Origin: Patiria miniata
Lineage: Eukaryota > Echinodermata > Asteroidea > Valvatida > Asterinidae
Reading direction: 5' to 3'
Assembly: GCF_015706575.1 (NCBI RefSeq)
Contig: NW_024037076.1
Coordinates: 1,550,001 to 1,614,000, forward strand
DNA length: 64,000 bases
In this document: positions 41,401-49,700 of the stretch, piece by piece
How the letters are laid out: each line of letters opens with the position of its first letter
How positions within the stretch are numbered: position 1 is the first letter of the stretch
Notes under the pieces: generated by a model
The model's database searches: none
Seen by the model: the letters and a program-made list of their open reading frames with translations, nothing else
What the model was told of the DNA's origin: nothing
Translations under genes and position numbers: made by a program

Positions 41401-41550
41401 ACCCAACTGCCGCACTATAGTTGGGACAGTCCCAACTATAGTTGGGACCGATGCGATAGTTGGCATGGTTGGGGCGTGACAATGCCAATGCAAACGTTAT
41501 TCATCATTTCATGACTGATCAATAAAAAAAAAACCCAACATGCTTACCAT
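29492..41550 (-). CDS. RABGGTB: RABGGTB, Rab geranylgeranyltransferase beta subunit, complete
   Basis: Nine coding exons: 41548-41550 (ATG only), 37115-37222, 35445-35642, 34266-34371, 33472-33524, 33236-33346, 32048-32159, 31141-31304 and 29492-29635. They give 332 residues (human 331). The enzyme, with its alpha subunit and Rab escort protein, adds geranylgeranyl groups to the C-terminal cysteines of Rab GTPases in the cytosol. Diagnostic stretches include [48 protein letters not shown] and [18 protein letters not shown]. The catalytic zinc ligands Asp238, Cys240 and His290 (rat numbering) fall at the same residue numbers, which supports the predicted Met-Gly junction. The prenyltransferase repeats with GGF motifs are present. 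The intron after exon 3 uses a GC donor. All other introns are GT-AG. The gene looks intact and functional. Confidence 0.95.
29871..30179. mobile_element. MITE with GGCCAAGTTCG termini (copy 1)
   Basis: The ends GGCCAAGTTCGCGCAAGGAC and GGTCCTTGCCCGAACTTGGCC are inverted, and the inner motif GTCGAC recurs (Sal-like boxes). It is 309 bp, in the last RABGGTB intron. Copy 2 at 36338-36645 is about 95 percent identical by eye, so both inserted fairly recently. No clear target duplication. Confidence 0.85.
30180..31140. other. RABGGTB intron 8 remainder, unassigned
   Basis: AT-rich. Repeated GAATATTTGAAT motifs near 29740 and 30390 face each other around the MITE, so the MITE may sit inside an older inverted repeat. 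No gene is seen. Confidence 0.4.
31417..31670. mobile_element. Truncated TTAA-family-1 copy
   Basis: It begins TTAAAGGGAAGATACAACGT and carries GTAGCTCCAGGTGTGCTGAC and a diverged central palindrome (CCAACACTG ... CAGCGTTGG). The far end is missing. The rest of RABGGTB intron 7 (31670-32047) is AT-rich and unassigned. Confidence 0.75.
32180..32380. mobile_element. Diverged MITE fragment related to 4051-4537
   Basis: CCCTGCTTATTGTAGCAAGC, TTCTGTGCTTACAGGGTTAC and GGCGCGGTTAGCACAGAATT match the family by motif. The ends are decayed. Confidence 0.4.
32930..33190. repeat. GC-box-like minisatellite (GTGGGCGGGGCCTA)n
   Basis: About 18 units of 13-25 bp built on GGGCGGGGCC and CTAGTGGG, in RABGGTB intron 6, ending about 45 bp from the exon 6 donor. 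Each unit looks like an Sp1/GC box, but an intronic minisatellite is the simpler reading. Confidence 0.85.
33525..34265. other. RABGGTB intron 4, unassigned with short repeats
   Basis: The phrase TTTTGCAGGATTG(A/G)G occurs three times (33893, 34083, 34172) and once more near 34474. No larger structure is resolved. Confidence 0.4.
34627..34870 (+). mobile_element. tRNA-derived SINE (family A)
   Basis: Head GTGACCTAGTGGTTAGGGTT with B box GGTTCAAATCC, then TTGGGCAAGCCATTTTACCC, CTCCACCCAGGAGTATAAAT and GGGTACCGGC. The 3' body differs from the other copies (GCGATGGACTGGCATCCTAT), so this is a different subfamily. Confidence 0.8.
35445..35642 (-). CDS. RABGGTB: RABGGTB exon 3, followed by a GC-AG intron
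   Basis: It encodes [20 protein letters not shown] through [10 protein letters not shown], 66 codons. The coding sequence must end at CAG, because the next exon starts ILTIFDS as in mammals. The following bases are GCAAGG, with no GT nearby that keeps the frame. GC donors with an otherwise good consensus (CAG|GCAAG) are a known minor class. Confidence 0.92.
35705..36040 (-). pseudogene. Decayed duplicate of RABGGTB exon 3 and its 5' flank, split by a MITE
   Basis: AATCTCCTGCTGGACTATGG, AGTCTAGGTACTT and GGTGATGTCCAAGTAGAC align with exon 3 (GATCTCCTGCTGAGCCATGG, AGTCTAGATGCTT, AGTGATGCCCCAGTAGAT). After a MITE fragment (about 35795-35962), CTTCTAAGAAGGATGGGGTA aligns with the exon 3 acceptor region CTCCTAGAAAGCATGGGGTG. 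The copy has many substitutions and gaps and no open frame. Confidence 0.7.
36338..36645. mobile_element. MITE with GGCCAAGTTCG termini (copy 2)
   Basis: Near-identical to 29871-30179 and in the same orientation. It lies in RABGGTB intron 2, after a T run. Confidence 0.85.
36735..37012 (-). mobile_element. tRNA-derived SINE (family A), minus orientation
   Basis: Read on the minus strand it has GCGCTGTGGTCCAATGGTTA, B box GGTTCGAATCC, and CTTGAGCAAGGCACTTTACC. It then diverges into a tail with GGGACGTAAAGCCGTAGG. It lies about 100 bp downstream (gene sense) of RABGGTB exon 2. Confidence 0.8.
37405..37480 (+). mobile_element. tRNA-like sequence (SINE head or tRNA pseudogene)
   Basis: An A-box-like TTGGTGTAGTGGTTAAGC and a perfect T arm (TCGGGTTCGATCCCGA) are present. 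The 5' segment GTAGCAC does not pair with the 3' segment TATCCGC, so the acceptor stem fails. A working tRNA is therefore unlikely. It lies in RABGGTB intron 1. Confidence 0.6.
38034..38852. mobile_element. Foldback element with ~380 bp arms and 9 bp target duplication
   Basis: The arms 38034-38414 and 38474-38852 are almost perfectly inverted, with a loop of about 60 bp. The termini are TAGCCCCACTAGTGTGGCC and its complement. ATACGGAGG flanks both ends exactly (38025-38033 and 38853-38861). Long terminal inverted repeats plus a 9 bp duplication suggest a Mutator-like (MULE) non-autonomous element. The arm contains ACGTCGCGTGTATGCAAATT. High arm identity suggests recent insertion or arm conversion. 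Confidence 0.85.
38953..39351. repeat. Poly-G run and G-rich inverted repeat
   Basis: A G run near 38961-38986 is followed by GGAGGGGGGGCATGGGGG and TTAAACAGTTTTCTTTACTTC. The inverted partner GAAGTGAAGAAAACTGTTAA, then ACCCCCATGCCCCCTCCGCC, ends at 39351, exactly where the LINE fragment begins. Confidence 0.65.
39352..40480 (+). mobile_element. 5'-truncated LINE (Jockey/CR1-like) with intact reverse transcriptase C-terminal half
   Basis: An open frame to 40362 starts [20 protein letters not shown] and contains the RT motifs [17 protein letters not shown] and [10 protein letters not shown] (catalytic FADD). The thumb region follows with [28 protein letters not shown] and the C-terminal [12 protein letters not shown]. 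The 5' endonuclease and early RT motifs are missing, as in typical 5'-truncated copies. There is no internal stop across about 335 codons, so the insertion is young. A short 3'UTR runs to about 40480. It sits in the sense direction opposite to RABGGTB. Confidence 0.85.
40490..40536. repeat. (GA)n and poly-C simple repeats
   Basis: GAGAGA repeats are followed directly by a C run of about 18 bases. They follow the LINE 3' end and could be its degenerate tail. Confidence 0.8.
40564..41481. mobile_element. 918 bp element with palindromic CCCAACTATAGTTGGG subterminal arrays
   Basis: The ends TGTCACGCCCCAACTATCGC and its inverted partner (GATAGTTGGC ... GGGGCGTGACA) are flanked by ATGACAATGC and ATGCCAATGC, a 10 bp target duplication with one mismatch. 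Both ends carry repeats of the 16 bp perfect palindrome CCCAACTATAGTTGGG. The centre holds three ~130 bp tandem units, each with CTTTTTATTTTGCGGT and CATTCCCTACAGCTCT motifs. No coding capacity. The terminus and duplication length suggest a MULE-type or related DNA element. Confidence 0.85.
41548..41550 (-). CDS. RABGGTB: Probable RABGGTB first coding exon (ATG only) and 5'UTR
   Basis: Exon 2 begins exactly at GGA ACT CCC (Gly-Thr-Pro), while mammalian proteins begin Met-Gly-Thr-Pro. The initiator must therefore come from an upstream exon ending in ATG. On the minus strand, CCAACAAAGAATG followed by GTAAGC fits, with a leader running upstream from 41551. This is the best such site upstream of exon 2 that I found. 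It implies a 4.3 kb first intron. Confidence 0.55.
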
Positions 41551-41990
41551 TCTTTGTTGGACGACGAACAGGCTTTTGATCGTTTTACTTCAGGCTAAAC
41601 TTAGTAAATTGGCACTCACAATATCTGAAAACCGGAATTTGTGATTTTCCTCTGTCTGGCACCGATGTTTCACACGCGCACGATTGACAGGGCATTTGAC
41701 ACGTGCACGATACCTGCAATCCTTATGCGACAGCCCACGAACACATCGGCATAATAAAGTGACCTGACTAAATGTTCAATCCTGGCACAAGGGGGCGCTT
41801 TCCACATTTAACGACCAGGTTATTCTGCATATTTTGCATCTATCCAAAGTTCAAGGCCGGCCAGTTGTCTAATAAAATGACTTAAAAACCAAACCCCTTT
41901 ATATACGTTTTCAACAAATATCCTAGCCAAACACACACACAGAACAATGTGTGTGTTTACTGATCGAAACGGGCAGTAGACCATTTGCCA
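41551..41990. promoter_or_regulatory. Probable RABGGTB promoter region
   Basis: This is the sequence upstream (gene sense) of the proposed ATG exon. It is richer in CpG than its surroundings (CACACGCGCACGATTG, GACACGTGCACG) and contains two CACGTG/ACGCGC boxes. No TATA box is clear. The assignment depends on the proposed first exon. Confidence 0.35.
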
Positions 41991-41994
41991 TTTT

Positions 41995-42690
41995 GCAAAT
42001 ACCAAAAAACAAAATTTACTAATTGTTATGAAATATGTATACCTTAAATTTCTCGACTGTAACAACAAAACTGAATAATAGTCCCAAGCATTCTGTGAAA
42101 TTATGGCACCTGGTGTGCTGTCATTTAATAAAAATTGGGATTTTTGTGTCAATTTTTTTTCCCCAACGATCTGGCCGGCCGACCATCGTTGGAAAAACTA
42201 TTTTTGTGTCATACTGCCCCCATTTTACCAAATGTAGTTAGTCCACAGTCTATTTTGCAATACACTTAAACACAACCCAACTCAATTTTGTTTTAATGGT
42301 CATGTCTGCCTATGTGCACAAAATGTGGATGGAAGTAGCTATACATGTATTACTATTAGGGGGTATTTGTACAATATTCTGTGATATAGTGTTAATCGTC
42401 TGATTTGAACAGCGCCCCCATTGACAATATGGCACAATCTCCCCCCCCCCCCCCCTCCATCATATTTAATTTTCGGAGGCCAATCAAAAGTGTCCAGACA
42501 AAAAAAACCTGTCTAGATTTCAGATGTTTTAATTGTGCCGATGCCCCCCCCCCCCCCAAAAAAAATCCCTGGCTCCGCCCCCGGTAGGGCCAGGGAACCA
42601 GACTACAAGAACAGATTTTTGTGTTGGTTTTTCTCTACCAACCCTAAAATTCAAAACTTTTAAATAGGTCAGTGTAACAATCTTTGCTAT
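41995..42690. mobile_element. TTAA-family-1 copy split by another insertion
   Basis: 41995-42240 carries GGCACCTGGTGTGCTGTCAT and the central palindrome half CCAACGATCTGG. 42590-42690 carries CCAGGGAACCAGACTACAAG and later family sequence. The middle (about 42245-42588), with two long C runs and TGGCTCCGCCCCCGG, is foreign to the family. Confidence 0.6.
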
Positions 42691-42699
42691 TGTAACCCC

Positions 42700-43784
42700 C
42701 ACCCCACTCTGTAAGTTAGCTTTTTTTTTTTACAATATCTTATAATCTATATCAGCACTTTTAAACAAAAGAGAGTAGACACACAATACTGCTCTTTTTT
42801 TTTTACATTTTTGTTAATATGAAAAGGGCTTTGATCCTTTCAACCGTAATTTTATAGCAATTAGCATAACCCTTACACTAACACCTTGTTAAGTTTCCCT
42901 CGGATAAGCACACTACGAATTCAGTCATTACGAACTGCAATTAACTACTCAAGTATGTTTATTAACCTGTACTCTCCAAATATACCCAGAAAAAGCAACT
43001 TTATGGCATTTTACTTCAAAACAGCAGTACAAAATAAACAATATAATAAAATATTATAAAAATATTAAGCGTTAAAATAAAGGCAAGCTACATGTAGTGC
43101 AACGCGGTTTTTAACTGTGCTCAGGGCATCTATACATGTACATTGTACATAAATATTTGTGGGCACAGTTTCACGCAAACTCGAGAAATCATTCTTCATA
43201 CATTGTGTGCATAAAAGACAAATGTGATGCATAATTCTCAGTGTTACAAATAATTCAACACTCACTGTCTAACAAGTAACATGTACATGTAAATTTGCAT
43301 CATAATAAAATAATTATGGTTTTTGATTATAAATGATATATAGGTAAATATAAAATGGTGGGCTAGCTGCCACAATCACATGCACAAGAGAATGCAAATT
43401 GCAAAACTACACGGGAAAACAATATGACAACAATTGTGCTTTTTTTTTTCCAACCAAAAACTCTAGCTTGCTTTTGACATACATTAAACAAGGTGTCATA
43501 GCTTGAACCTTTAGACTTGAGGGAATACCTTATGTGGAATACAACCATTAAAATAGATAAATGTAAACACATAAAGTACTACTGAATAATTGGGTACAAA
43601 GAACAAGTTAATTTGTGGATAGTACTAACCTTTGACATTTTGTTGTATACCAGGGTAGATGTTTGTTTTGGAATGGTTACAGACACATGCACGTGTGCCT
43701 TTCGAAACGAAACAATTTCATATGAGACAAAAGTGATTTTTTAGAGGTCCCTGATTTCCTACTTTAACTAATCTTTTTCAAGTA
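42700..43784. other. Intergenic, AT-rich, unassigned
   Basis: Several ATGTACATGTA-type words and T runs. I see no gene or repeat family. Confidence 0.4.
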
Positions 43785-44306
43785 TTAAAGGGAATATACA
43801 TCATTTGCTTTTGCTGTAATTTTCAGAAATGGATGGAATTGGGGGTTGGAAATATATAGCAAATATATTTACACTGACTTTTTTTTAGGTCTTGGGTTAA
43901 AAAATGCCATAAAAACCAAGAAAAACAATCATTTTCCTGTAGTCTGGTTCCCTGACTCCATTTAAGAAGAAACAGAGCAGTTTACATACATTGGGGAATT
44001 GTAAGGTCAGGGAACCAGTCTAGCTGGCTTGTACCCGTTCATAGGTGTGTAATCGATTGAAAACAAGTGCGATGGTCAATTGGGGCCAGTATTTGAAAAA
44101 AAGCCAGTTTTTTCCAACGCTGATCGGCCGATCAGCGTTGGAAATTGATACAAAAATACCACTTTTCTTGAAAATGACAGTATACCAGGTGCCATGATTT
44201 TACAGGATGCTTTACACTGTCATTCACTAACAGTCCAGCAAGGTATTTCAAAATGATTTGGTAGTTTTATTTTTTGATGTTTGCAAATGTTGTATTTTCC
44301 CTTTAA
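43785..44306. mobile_element. Full-length TTAA-family-1 element (522 bp)
   Basis: TTAA lies at both edges. The termini AGGGAATATACATCATTTGC and GCAAATGTTGTATTTTCCCT are inverted, and a central palindrome (half-site CCAACGCTGATCGG) sits in the body. The orientation is opposite to the 55471 copy. Confidence 0.85.
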
Positions 44307-44384
44307 ATTCTGTTTCAAACATAAAGCCGTGCAGAATTTTTGTTTTCTTTTCTCTTCATGGTCAGGTGTGTCGTGTACTGCATC

Positions 44385-44994
44385 TTAACCCTTTCCTTAC
44401 CATGGGCGACTTTTGTCAACAAGAAGAACCCCCCTGCTGGTTCCCATGGGCGACTTTAGTCGACCAGGAAACCACACACAGAACACCCTCAACACAGATA
44501 TATTCACTACTAGGCGGCATGTTGATATGTTTGGCCGTCCATACATCAACCATATACCAGCTGAAAGAGTGTTTTCGGATCGTTCTAATGGTGTAGTTTA
44601 TTCATAGTGTTGCCATTACAAAAAAATGAGAAAAGTGCTTCAGAAGCATCCACGCACAAATTGAGGTATGGAGTGCCATTTGGTCATGTGGTGAAATGGC
44701 TTGCAGTTTGACAAATGGAACCAGATGAACAAACAGGCATAACTGTCTTATATTTGCACATATGGACTTCATTTTTACATCACATACAAGAGTAAGGTTC
44801 AAGGAACAAACTTTACACACAACACCTATGATTTAAATCACTCCTTGGCAGTGAAAATCTGGGTTGAAAAAATGTGAGTTTTGGACTTGTGGTCATTTTG
44901 TTCACGCTCTAGTGATTTCCGCATGACTGAGCAAACAATTTGGTCCTGGGGAGAGCTAATTAGTCAATAAACAATGTGGTAATGAAAGGGTTAA
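44385..44994. mobile_element. piggyBac-like MITE (610 bp)
   Basis: TTAA at both ends, followed by CCCTTTCCTTACCATGGGCG and ending GTGGTAATGAAAGGG. TTAA plus CCCTTT termini fit piggyBac-type elements. A second, partial end (AACCCTTTCCTTACGTCTTAA) lies near 60178. No transposase is recognisable. Confidence 0.7.
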
Positions 44995-45432
44995 CCGAAA
45001 ATAGTCGAACAAGGTTTTCTGTCATTTTGCTACAGAAGTTAAATTTTAAAAATATCCAAAAAGGTTGTATTATGCTTAAAATAAAAAAAAATGATAGTTT
45101 CCAATGTTTTAGTATCTTTCTCAAAAAAGCAGTATTCCGTTTCAAAAGCTGAATTTTGATAATTTTGTTGTGTTTTTGAGCTGAAGCAGAAAATCAGTGG
45201 ACCTACAAAATTCACATTTTCACAGGTCTTATACATAAACTCAAACAAATATGCACATCATACAAGTCTACTGTTCTTTACTGTTGCGCAATGACGCATG
45301 TTTCAAAATAAACTATGCAGTGCAAGAATACTGAAAATTTGTTAAGTATATACGGTAGGTCATCATCTTGATGTATACAATTGTGGCAAAAGAAAACGGC
45401 AGTCCAAAGTGCAACGTTTACCACCTGCTCGG

Positions 45433-45622
45433 CAGTCCGGGCTTCTGATTTGAAAATCACAGGTGTGTGGAAAAAGTCACACCTGGATTTTTCTAGGCGT
45501 GTAATTTTCTAGGTGTGTGATTTTGTGAAAATTCAGGCGTGCAATTATTCACATTTCTCGGGAAGCTTTTAGGTGTGCGATGGCGTGGGGGTGCGATCGC
45601 ACGCCTCAAATCAGAAGGACTG
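45433..45622. mobile_element. MITE with CTTCTGATTTGA termini (short copy)
   Basis: The ends CAGTCC..CTTCTGATTTGA and TCAAATCAGAAGGACTG are inverted, and GCTCGG flanks both ends. It contains only two or three units of the TTTTCTAGGCGTGTGA motif that is expanded in the copy at 48976. Confidence 0.75.
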
Positions 45623-46203
45623 GCTCGGGGCATCTTTATGTACATTCCGCACTGGTCTATAAACATCAATGCAACAATTGTAACATGACAGACCTTGTCC
45701 ATTTCCGCATAATTAACCATAGCTCCTTTTTTATCTACGTACTGGACCAAGTCTGCCAAAATCCATCTCTTACCCTGCTTCACATAATGCTTTAGGACAA
45801 AATCTGCTGAAATTCACCACTGCTATAGCTAATAATGATGGACTTGGTACTCATGGCTTGCCCACCAAAATCTCCAAAATGGGGGGGGGGGGGGGGGTGG
45901 TGGATTTGGGAAGGTTAGGGTTCATGAAGGAAGCACTATTTGCAATCTTCAATATTGGGCTGCACCATATTTGAATATTTGATCATCCACTAAATATCCG
46001 AGAGAGTATTTCTTTTCGATTTAGATATTAAACAACAAGGAGACAACATACCTCGATGTGGTTCAACACAATTTCATGAACTGCAACTCTTAATCCAAAA
46101 CATTTGCTGAACAATTCAAAATGCTGTACAAAATGCTGACCAATGCATAGATGTAGTCCTTGTGGACTGTCCCAGAATCATCATGTCTCCAATCAGTCTG
46201 ATC

Positions 46204-46746
46204 TTACAGCTTTTCGAGACCGGTTGTATCGACGACCAACTTGATGAACATTGTGTCGTCCTTGACGTAGCTGTCGCTGGCCATCAGCAGCTCCTGGGTC
46301 ACAAAGAGTGGGCAACCGGAGGCGATGTTCATGTCGCTGCTTGGCTTCTTGAAGGAGTTGCTGGTAGGATCCGGACGGAAGGCATTCACGATGTGATCCC
46401 GCTTGTTCTGATCCAGGAGCATGAAGGTGACCTTCTGCTGGAAGGGCCACGGCAGGAGAGCGTCATGGCACCCTCGCATGATCATGAAGAACAGCGACAT
46501 GTGGGTGTGCTTCCCCATACCGTCGCCGTTCAGGTACACCCTCGCCGACATCTTGTAGCCATGTCGGCTGGTGTAGAACACCGGGCAGTGGAAGGATGTG
46601 GTCTTGCCGGAGACAGCATCCTGACGACGGCGATTGTACTCGCTTATACGCCACAGCTGAGAGCTATCATATGAGGCATCCTCTAGGGCTTGAATGCGTC
46701 GTTCCTGCTCAGCGAAAATGATGCTGCTCGACGTCAGCATCTGATC
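46204..46746 (-). CDS. TRAF-like last exon: MATH (TRAF-C) domain
   Basis: The 181-codon exon follows a CCCCAG acceptor. It reads DQMLTSSSIIFAEQERRIQA, then LEDASYDSSQLWRISEY (the usual start of TRAF-C), FYTSRHGYKMSARVYLNGDG, MSLFFMIMRGCHDALLPWPF, and ends GLEKL before TAA. The Arg-x-Tyr pair in SARVYLNGD matches residues that contact receptor peptides in TRAF2 (from memory). The serine-rich loop is TSNSF instead of TSSSF. No breaks. Confidence 0.93.
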   Translation of the reverse strand, partial: DQMLTSSSIIFAEQERRIQALEDASYDSSQLWRISEYNRRRQDAVSGKTTSFHCPVFYTSRHGYKMSARVYLNGDGMGKHTHMSLFFMIMRGCHDALLPWPFQQKVTFMLLDQNKRDHIVNAFRPDPTSNSFKKPSSDMNIASGCPLFVTQELLMASDSYVKDDTMFIKLVVDTTGLEKL

Positions 46747-49700
46747 CTGGGGACAAGGATTGGACATTTACACGTTTAAACTTTTCAACGTAAACAAATC
46801 GAAATCCATAATTTTCCAAAATGTTTAAAGGCAGGTTAACAATTCAAGCACGTTACCTCCCATATATAACAAAAGTTTAACCCAGAGCTGAATTTCAGTG
46901 TTTTTTATTCTACTGTTGGGAATCTGCATGGACAATATCTGCAAGAATTTTTTTGTTATTAGACTTTGCGATGATTATATTATATACATGTAATCAACGA
47001 AAACATGGTATTGTGTTTTGGTTGAGATTTAAGTCCGACTTTTCATCTGATAGCCCTAAACAGTTGACCTAACCAAAATGCGAAGGACGCGTACACCCAT
47101 CTTCGTAAACACCTATGTACTTTTTAGCAACAGCTCTCATTGGTTTTGTACATGAATTTTAATCTTGGACATTCGGTCAATTGTGAACATATTGTTTGTG
47201 CCCTAACCCTTTTGTAGAAGGCCAACGATAGCCAGTGTTTACATACTCACACTTGCACTAACGTTTTTTTCTGGTATAAATCGAAGATTTTCTATTGTTC
47301 CTCATCCCTTTTCCTTTGTTTCTACTTTTTTGCAACAGCTCTCATTGGTTTTGTACACCTTATCTAATCGAGGTCGTCCTCGATTTGGTTCCTGTCCTCA
47401 ATTCGTCGATGCTGTTGCACGTGTGTATCCTCGATTTACACAATAAAAACACACACACAGACACAGACAGAAAACACTATCGCAAGTTCCCCCTTATGGC
47501 TAAAGCCAGGGGGATAAAAAAATTAGGGATCTGCATGTTAGGCTTGCGCGGGTCCGGCGGTTCCCCGGTTCTAACCGGTTCTAATATGGGAACCGGAACC
47601 GCGAGTCCAATATTTTCAAGAACCAGGTACCCGCTATCGTCGGTTCCAGCTCCAAAAGAATCGGTTCCAGATTAAATTACCAAATTTCTGTGCACAAAAT
47701 CCAAAGCCAAGAATCAGCTCCACAGGAAATCAATCGCGGAGGCGCGGCCCGGGACTTTCACTCGGGCCGGCTAGTCAAAACAATTTTTCACAAGTCGGAG
47801 ACAAACAGCTCAGCAGAGCTCAACACAGCCCTTTTTGAGTTTGCGGTCGGCCACGAGGCGTGCATATACAGCATTGAACCCAATACTGGCCCTGTACGAT
47901 GGATAATAAACATGCACGGGGTGGTAAAACCTTCTCCTAAAAAAGTCAAGTGTGGACACGGCTTTAGAAGTACCGCAGAACTTGGTTGCATATGGGTCAC
48001 ACATTAACATTTTAAGTTTTTACTTTTTCAATGACCACCCGTTAGGCCCATACATGTAAATACATGTATATGCGAAATGTTTCCAAACTGAAACGCAAAG
48101 TCACATCCTTACCTGGAAAAGAAGCTGCTTCCTCTGCCTCTCGATGATCTCTTTCAGGTAGGCGTTCTGCTTCTCTAGGTTCTTCCATTCTCCCTCCGGC
48201 TTGGTTTTCACTAAGTCTGCCTTCAGTTTTTTATTCTCTTCACGCAGTTTAGTGATCTCCTTCTGCAATGCAGCGGCATCCACGGACCCATGAGCGTCAG
48301 TTTTCTTCTCGTTATCCTCCATGGTACTTGCAACAACATGAGATGAGAAAATCAAATTAGAAAAAGAGAAGGAGACAGAGAAAGAAGGGGAAAAAATGGT
48401 CAGAACAAAGACAAATTTACCAAAGGTTGTTGAATGCCGTGGCCTCGTGGTCTGGGGCATAGGATTTGTGGCCTACGGGTAATTCTGCAGGTTGTGGGTT
48501 CGAGTCCAGCCTGGGGTCATGGTGCATGTGCCCTTGAGCAAGGCACTTTGTCACTCATTGCTTCTCCCCACCCAGGAGTAAATGGGTACCTGTGAGGGCA
48601 GAGATGGTTTATTGTGATTGAATTATAGCTTCCTTGCGCCCAACAGGCAGCATCGAGCTGTATACTCCCCAGGGAGCTGAGATGGTATGAAATGTTTAAT
48701 TGGCCAAATGATAAGGGGTAATAATAATGTAAAGGGCTTTCATCTTAGTTAAAAGCGCTATATAGACCGCTTGCAGACGCATTCGATAATCGACGCGCGA
48801 AGGTGTGCGACGCCATGTTGTGGGACAAAATGTGCATGGATAGATATGCGCTTGTCCCACAACATGGCGTCGCGCGCCTTCGCGCGTCGATATCGAACGC
48901 GTCTGCAAGCAGTCTATAAGAACCCGTTATTATTATTCTTATCATTAAAGCTTAAGTTGACAATTATTAAATGTTGTCCTTCTGATTTGGAAATCACAGG
49001 TGTGTGGAAAAAGGCACACCTGGATTTTCCTAGGCGTGTGATTTTTCTAGGCGTGTACTTTTTCGATAGGCGTGTGCTTTTTCTAGGCGTGTGATTTTTC
49101 TAGGTGTGTGATTTTTCTAGGCGTGTGCTTTTTCTAGGCGTGTGATTTTTCTAGGGGTGTGATTTTTCTAGGTGTGTGATTTTTCTAGGCGTGTGCTTTT
49201 TCTAGGCGTGTGATTTTTCTAGGCTTGTGATTTTTCTAGGCGTGTGATTTTTCTGGGCATGTGATTCTGTGGTCCAAGTGGGAACTGAAGATTTTGGTAT
49301 TTTTTTAATAATATTCATCTTGGTTAACGGTAAAGACATTTTCTCTTCAGTCAACATATACATGTACTTTTTTTCATGCAAATTATGCTGTAAATGTATG
49401 CCGAGGTGTGCGGTACTGAGGGATTCAGGCGTGCGATTATTAGCACTCAATCTCAGGAAGCTTTTAGGCGTGTGATGGCATGGGGGTGCGATCGCACGCC
49501 TCAAATCAGAAGGACTAATACAGTGAAATTTCAATAAGTCAAACCTCAAGGGAACAGGTTCAAAATTTGACTTCAGCAGAGTTTTGAGTTAAGCAGGGTT
49601 GTATATATCATTGCTATACAACTGAAGGGAATGAATTCTTTGTTTGACTTAACAGTTGTTTTCAGAGTTTGACTTACATGTATCGAGATTTAAACTATTG

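Noticed and set aside
44413-44607. Transposase remnant in the piggyBac-like MITE
   Set aside because: The short frame (NTDIFTTRRHVDMFG...) shows no catalytic motif I can name, so I treat it as chance.
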